Positions 5,770 through 7,054 of a DNA stretch of 7,054 bases are shown piece after piece. The notes beneath the pieces are model-generated. The model worked only from the letters and a program-made list of their open reading frames with translations, searched no databases and was not told where the DNA came from. Origin of the DNA: Candidatus Zhuqueibacterota bacterium (lineage in GTDB: Bacteria; Zhuqueibacterota; Zhuqueibacteria; Zhuqueibacterales; Zhuqueibacteraceae); NCBI GenBank assembly GCA_013361015.1, contig JABWAN010000283.1:1-7054 (forward strand), in the 5' to 3' direction. Every line of letters starts with the position of its first letter. Positions within the stretch are counted from its first letter, which is position 1. A program made the position numbers and the translations under genes.

Positions 5770-6711
5770 ATGTTGTTTATCGTTGGCTTGATTCAAGCAT
5801 TGAAAGCTTCGCGAAAAAATCCTCCCTTGCCGGGGACAGCGGGGTGTCGTAGTTCATCCCCAAAGGCTATAACGCTCTTATCCGTTTCGCGCCTCAAACA
5901 ATACCTCCCGCAAGCGGGGATTGTTCAGGGCGCAAGAAAAAATTATCTGCCACTTCTTGCAGTTGCATTGCTGCTATTCATTCAAACCGATCTGTTCGCG
6001 CAAGGCGCGGGGCGAGGCAAAGTGTTGGAAGGCAATCGCGCTTATGCCGAAGAGCAGTACGATGAGGCAAATGACAAATATCGCGACGCGCAAGTCGACA
6101 ACCCCGAATCGCCTATCATTCATTTCAATATCGGAGATGCGCTCTATCAAAAACGCAATTACGAAGAAGCGCTGAAATCTTATCAAAACGCGGTGCAAAA
6201 AACGAATGACCCCAAACTGCAAGCACAGAGCTATTACAATCTGGGCAATACGCTTTTTCGTTTGGATAAATGGCAGGAAAGTATTGCGGCCTATCAACAG
6301 GCTTTGAAGCTCAACCCCGCCGATGAAGACGCCAAATTCAACTTGGAATATGTGCGCCGGAAAATAAAAGAGAACGCTCAGAAGCAGCCGCAGGATCAGC
6401 AACAACAGCAGCAACAAAATCAGCAGCAGAATCAACAACAGAATTCACAAGGCCAAAATGAGGGGAAAGAGCAACAGGAGCAGCAACAAGATCAGCAACA
6501 GCAGGGTGATCAAAGCAAAGATCAACAGGAGCAACAAGAACAACAGCAGCAGGAAGAACAACAAGCTGCACAACAACAGCTCAAGCCGGGCGAGCTTTCC
6601 AAAGAAGATGCGGAGCGTTTGCTGGAAGCTTTACAAAATCAAGAAAAGGAAGCGCAGAAGAAGCGCCAAGCGCAAATGCGCGGCCGCGTGCGCGTGGAGA
6701 AGGATTGGTAA
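5770..6711 (+). CDS. batC: BatC-like TPR protein of the Bat aerotolerance cluster, with a Gln-rich C-terminal region
   Basis: A 313-residue protein. Three TPR-type units lie at about residues 84-117 (GNRAYAEEQYDEANDKYRDA), 118-150 (NIGDALYQKRNYEEALKSYQ) and 153-186 (SYYNLGNTLFRLDKWQESIA, then an LNP motif). A Gln-rich tract follows at 204-270 (41 of 67 residues are Q). The C-terminus (LSKEDAERLLEALQNQEKEA, then the final VEKDW) is typical of BatC and of BatB/C fusions. TPR plus the start of batD downstream supports BatC: an envelope TPR protein thought to work with VWA-domain BatA/BatB and with BatD in stress tolerance or envelope integrity; the molecular role is unsettled. The hydrophobic export segment sits unusually deep, at 59-78 (YLPLLAVALLLFIQTDLFAQ), because residues 18-58 look like an in-frame insertion (see the repeat at 5813-5943). 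It may now act as a signal anchor instead of a cleaved signal. batA/batB are not adjacent upstream. Confidence 0.82.
   Translation: MLFIVGLIQALKASRKNPPLPGTAGCRSSSPKAITLLSVSRLKQYLPQAGIVQGARKNYLPLLAVALLLFIQTDLFAQGAGRGKVLEGNRAYAEEQYDEANDKYRDAQVDNPESPIIHFNIGDALYQKRNYEEALKSYQNAVQKTNDPKLQAQSYYNLGNTLFRLDKWQESIAAYQQALKLNPADEDAKFNLEYVRRKIKENAQKQPQDQQQQQQQNQQQNQQQNSQGQNEGKEQQEQQQDQQQQGDQSKDQQEQQEQQQQEEQQAAQQQLKPGELSKEDAERLLEALQNQEKEAQKKRQAQMRGRVRVEKDW
5813..5943. repeat. Putative 123-bp in-frame insertion flanked by 8-bp direct repeats, inside batC
   Basis: GAAAAAAT occurs at 5813-5820 and again at 5936-5943, 123 bp (41 codons) apart, giving Arg-Lys-Asn at both residues 15-17 and 56-58. The intervening DNA contains two similar hairpin-prone blocks, CCTCCCTTGCCGGGGA (5821-5836) and CCTCCCGCAAGCGGGGA (5904-5920). 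Removing one repeat plus the insert would give KASRKN directly before YLPLLAVALLLFI, a conventional signal peptide. An insertion of a small repeat element with target duplication explains this best, but the direct repeat is A-rich and could be chance. Confidence 0.45.
6379..6579 (+). repeat. CAG/CAA-rich low-complexity tract encoding a Gln-rich region in batC
   Basis: About 200 bp dominated by CAA and CAG codons interspersed with Asn, Glu, Asp and Lys codons; 41 of 67 encoded residues are Gln. The mixed CAA/CAG use argues against very recent simple slippage. Gln-rich linkers between the TPR region and the conserved C-terminus are common in BatC proteins, so this is a variable-length linker and not a defect. 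Confidence 0.85.
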
Positions 6712-6748
6712 AAGTTTTTGAATTAACCGGCACTGTTTGATCAATGCT

Positions 6749-6767
6749 ATTCCGGAGGAATTTTTTT
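6749..6767 (+). terminator. Weak hairpin plus T-run between batC and batD
   Basis: ATTCC (6749-6753) pairs with GGAAT (6757-6761) over a 3-nt loop, and six further T's follow. The 5-bp stem is short for a terminator, so partial attenuation between batC and batD is the most that can be suggested. Further on, GGAGAAA (6777-6783) and TTTCTCC (6820-6826) form a 7-bp inverted repeat with a 36-nt spacer. The 167-nt gap shows no other gene. Confidence 0.25.
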
Positions 6768-6878
6768 GCCCGGCGGGGAGAAAGCTAATTTCGTGAATTG
6801 TGTGGAGCACTAGAAAAGATTTCTCCTGCATGTCAATTGTTTGAAGCAATAATCATTCAAAGCGTTTTAGGAAGTGCG

Positions 6879-7054
6879 ATGTTAAAATTGTCGTTCAAAA
6901 TTTTGTTTTTCGCTTTGGCCGTTATCGGCTTCGTGCCGGTATTGCTCCATGCCCAAGGCGTGAGCGTTGTCACTACTGTCGATCGTGCGCGCATCGGTCT
7001 GAATGAAGATTTCACGTTGAGCGTGGAGATTTCCGGCCGCGATGCTGGCGAGCC
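6879..7054 (+). CDS. batD: BatD-like protein, N-terminal fragment (3' end beyond the window)
   Basis: The frame opens at the ATG at 6879, preceded by AGGAAG (6869-6874), and is still open at the window end, with 58 full codons visible. Residues 1-25 are a signal peptide: MLKLSFK, then a hydrophobic ILFFALAVIGFVPVLL, with cleavage near LHAQ-G. The mature start, VSVVTTVDRARIGLNEDFTL followed by SVEISG, matches the usual N-terminus of BatD ('oxygen tolerance' proteins): a beta-strand-rich Ig-like region with V-x-V-x-x-x-V-D-R followed by G-x-x-(D/E)-x-F-x-L. BatD is typically a large secreted protein with a C-terminal membrane anchor and is encoded next to batC. Identification rests on a short fragment plus the batC neighbour. 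Transcription is probably shared with batC despite the 167-nt gap. Confidence 0.75.
   Translation, partial: MLKLSFKILFFALAVIGFVPVLLHAQGVSVVTTVDRARIGLNEDFTLSVEISGRDAGE

Noticed and set aside
6458..6721. Asn/Ser/Lys/Arg-rich + strand frame within the 3' part of batC
   Set aside because: It is a frame-shifted reading of the CAG/CAA tract, overlapping the conserved BatC C-terminus in the true frame.
1..7054. CRISPR array, insertion sequence with transposase, tRNA or rRNA genes
   Set aside because: No regularly spaced direct repeats with spacers, no transposase-like protein and no RNA gene signature were seen on either strand.

Overview
The window looks like a stretch of chromosome from a Gram-negative, free-living heterotroph, most likely an uncultured member of the FCB / Bacteroidota-related lineages (KSB1/Calditrichota-like groups fit). 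This is inference. It rests on a large secreted choice-of-anchor B protein with a FlgD/type IX-sorting-like C-terminal domain, on batC-batD genes, on moderately GC-rich coding sequence, and on ribosome binding sites that range from strong to absent. No phage, plasmid, CRISPR or RNA gene was recognised.

Layout, all genes on the + strand: (1) 2-868, the 3' part of a PQQ-like beta-propeller protein, cut by the window start. (2) 869-1071, a gap dominated by a 71-nt near-perfect hairpin (900-970) that resembles a REP/MITE-type dispersed element. (3) 1072-3750, an 892-residue secreted multidomain protein: signal peptide, LVIVD-type propeller, two carboxypeptidase-regulatory-like domains, a Rossmann-like domain and a sorting-type tail. 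(4) 3901-4989, a stand-alone adenylate-forming enzyme of the phenylacetate-CoA ligase type that lacks the usual C-terminal subdomain. (5) 4990-5103, a gap holding an inverted array of GCATGGN heptamers. (6) 5104-5562, a small four-helix membrane protein of unknown function with a strong Shine-Dalgarno. (7) 5608-5654, a strong intrinsic terminator candidate, followed by a sigma70-like promoter candidate (5676-5704). (8) 5770-6711, a BatC-type TPR protein, and 6879-7054, the start of batD, cut by the window end.

The genes do not form one pathway. The two beta-propeller proteins are extracytoplasmic or surface proteins. The ANL enzyme and the small membrane protein are orphans by context. batC-batD is the start or middle of the Bat ('aerotolerance') cluster, which usually pairs VWA-domain membrane proteins (BatA/BatB) with a TPR protein (BatC) and a large secreted/membrane protein (BatD). 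Here batA and batB are not immediately upstream, and the terminator-promoter pair suggests that batC begins its own transcription unit.

The most interesting signals are non-coding or repeat-derived: the 71-nt hairpin, the heptamer inverted array, and an apparent in-frame 123-bp insertion with an 8-bp direct repeat inside the signal-peptide region of batC. I did not find convincing evidence of a wholly new multi-gene system.
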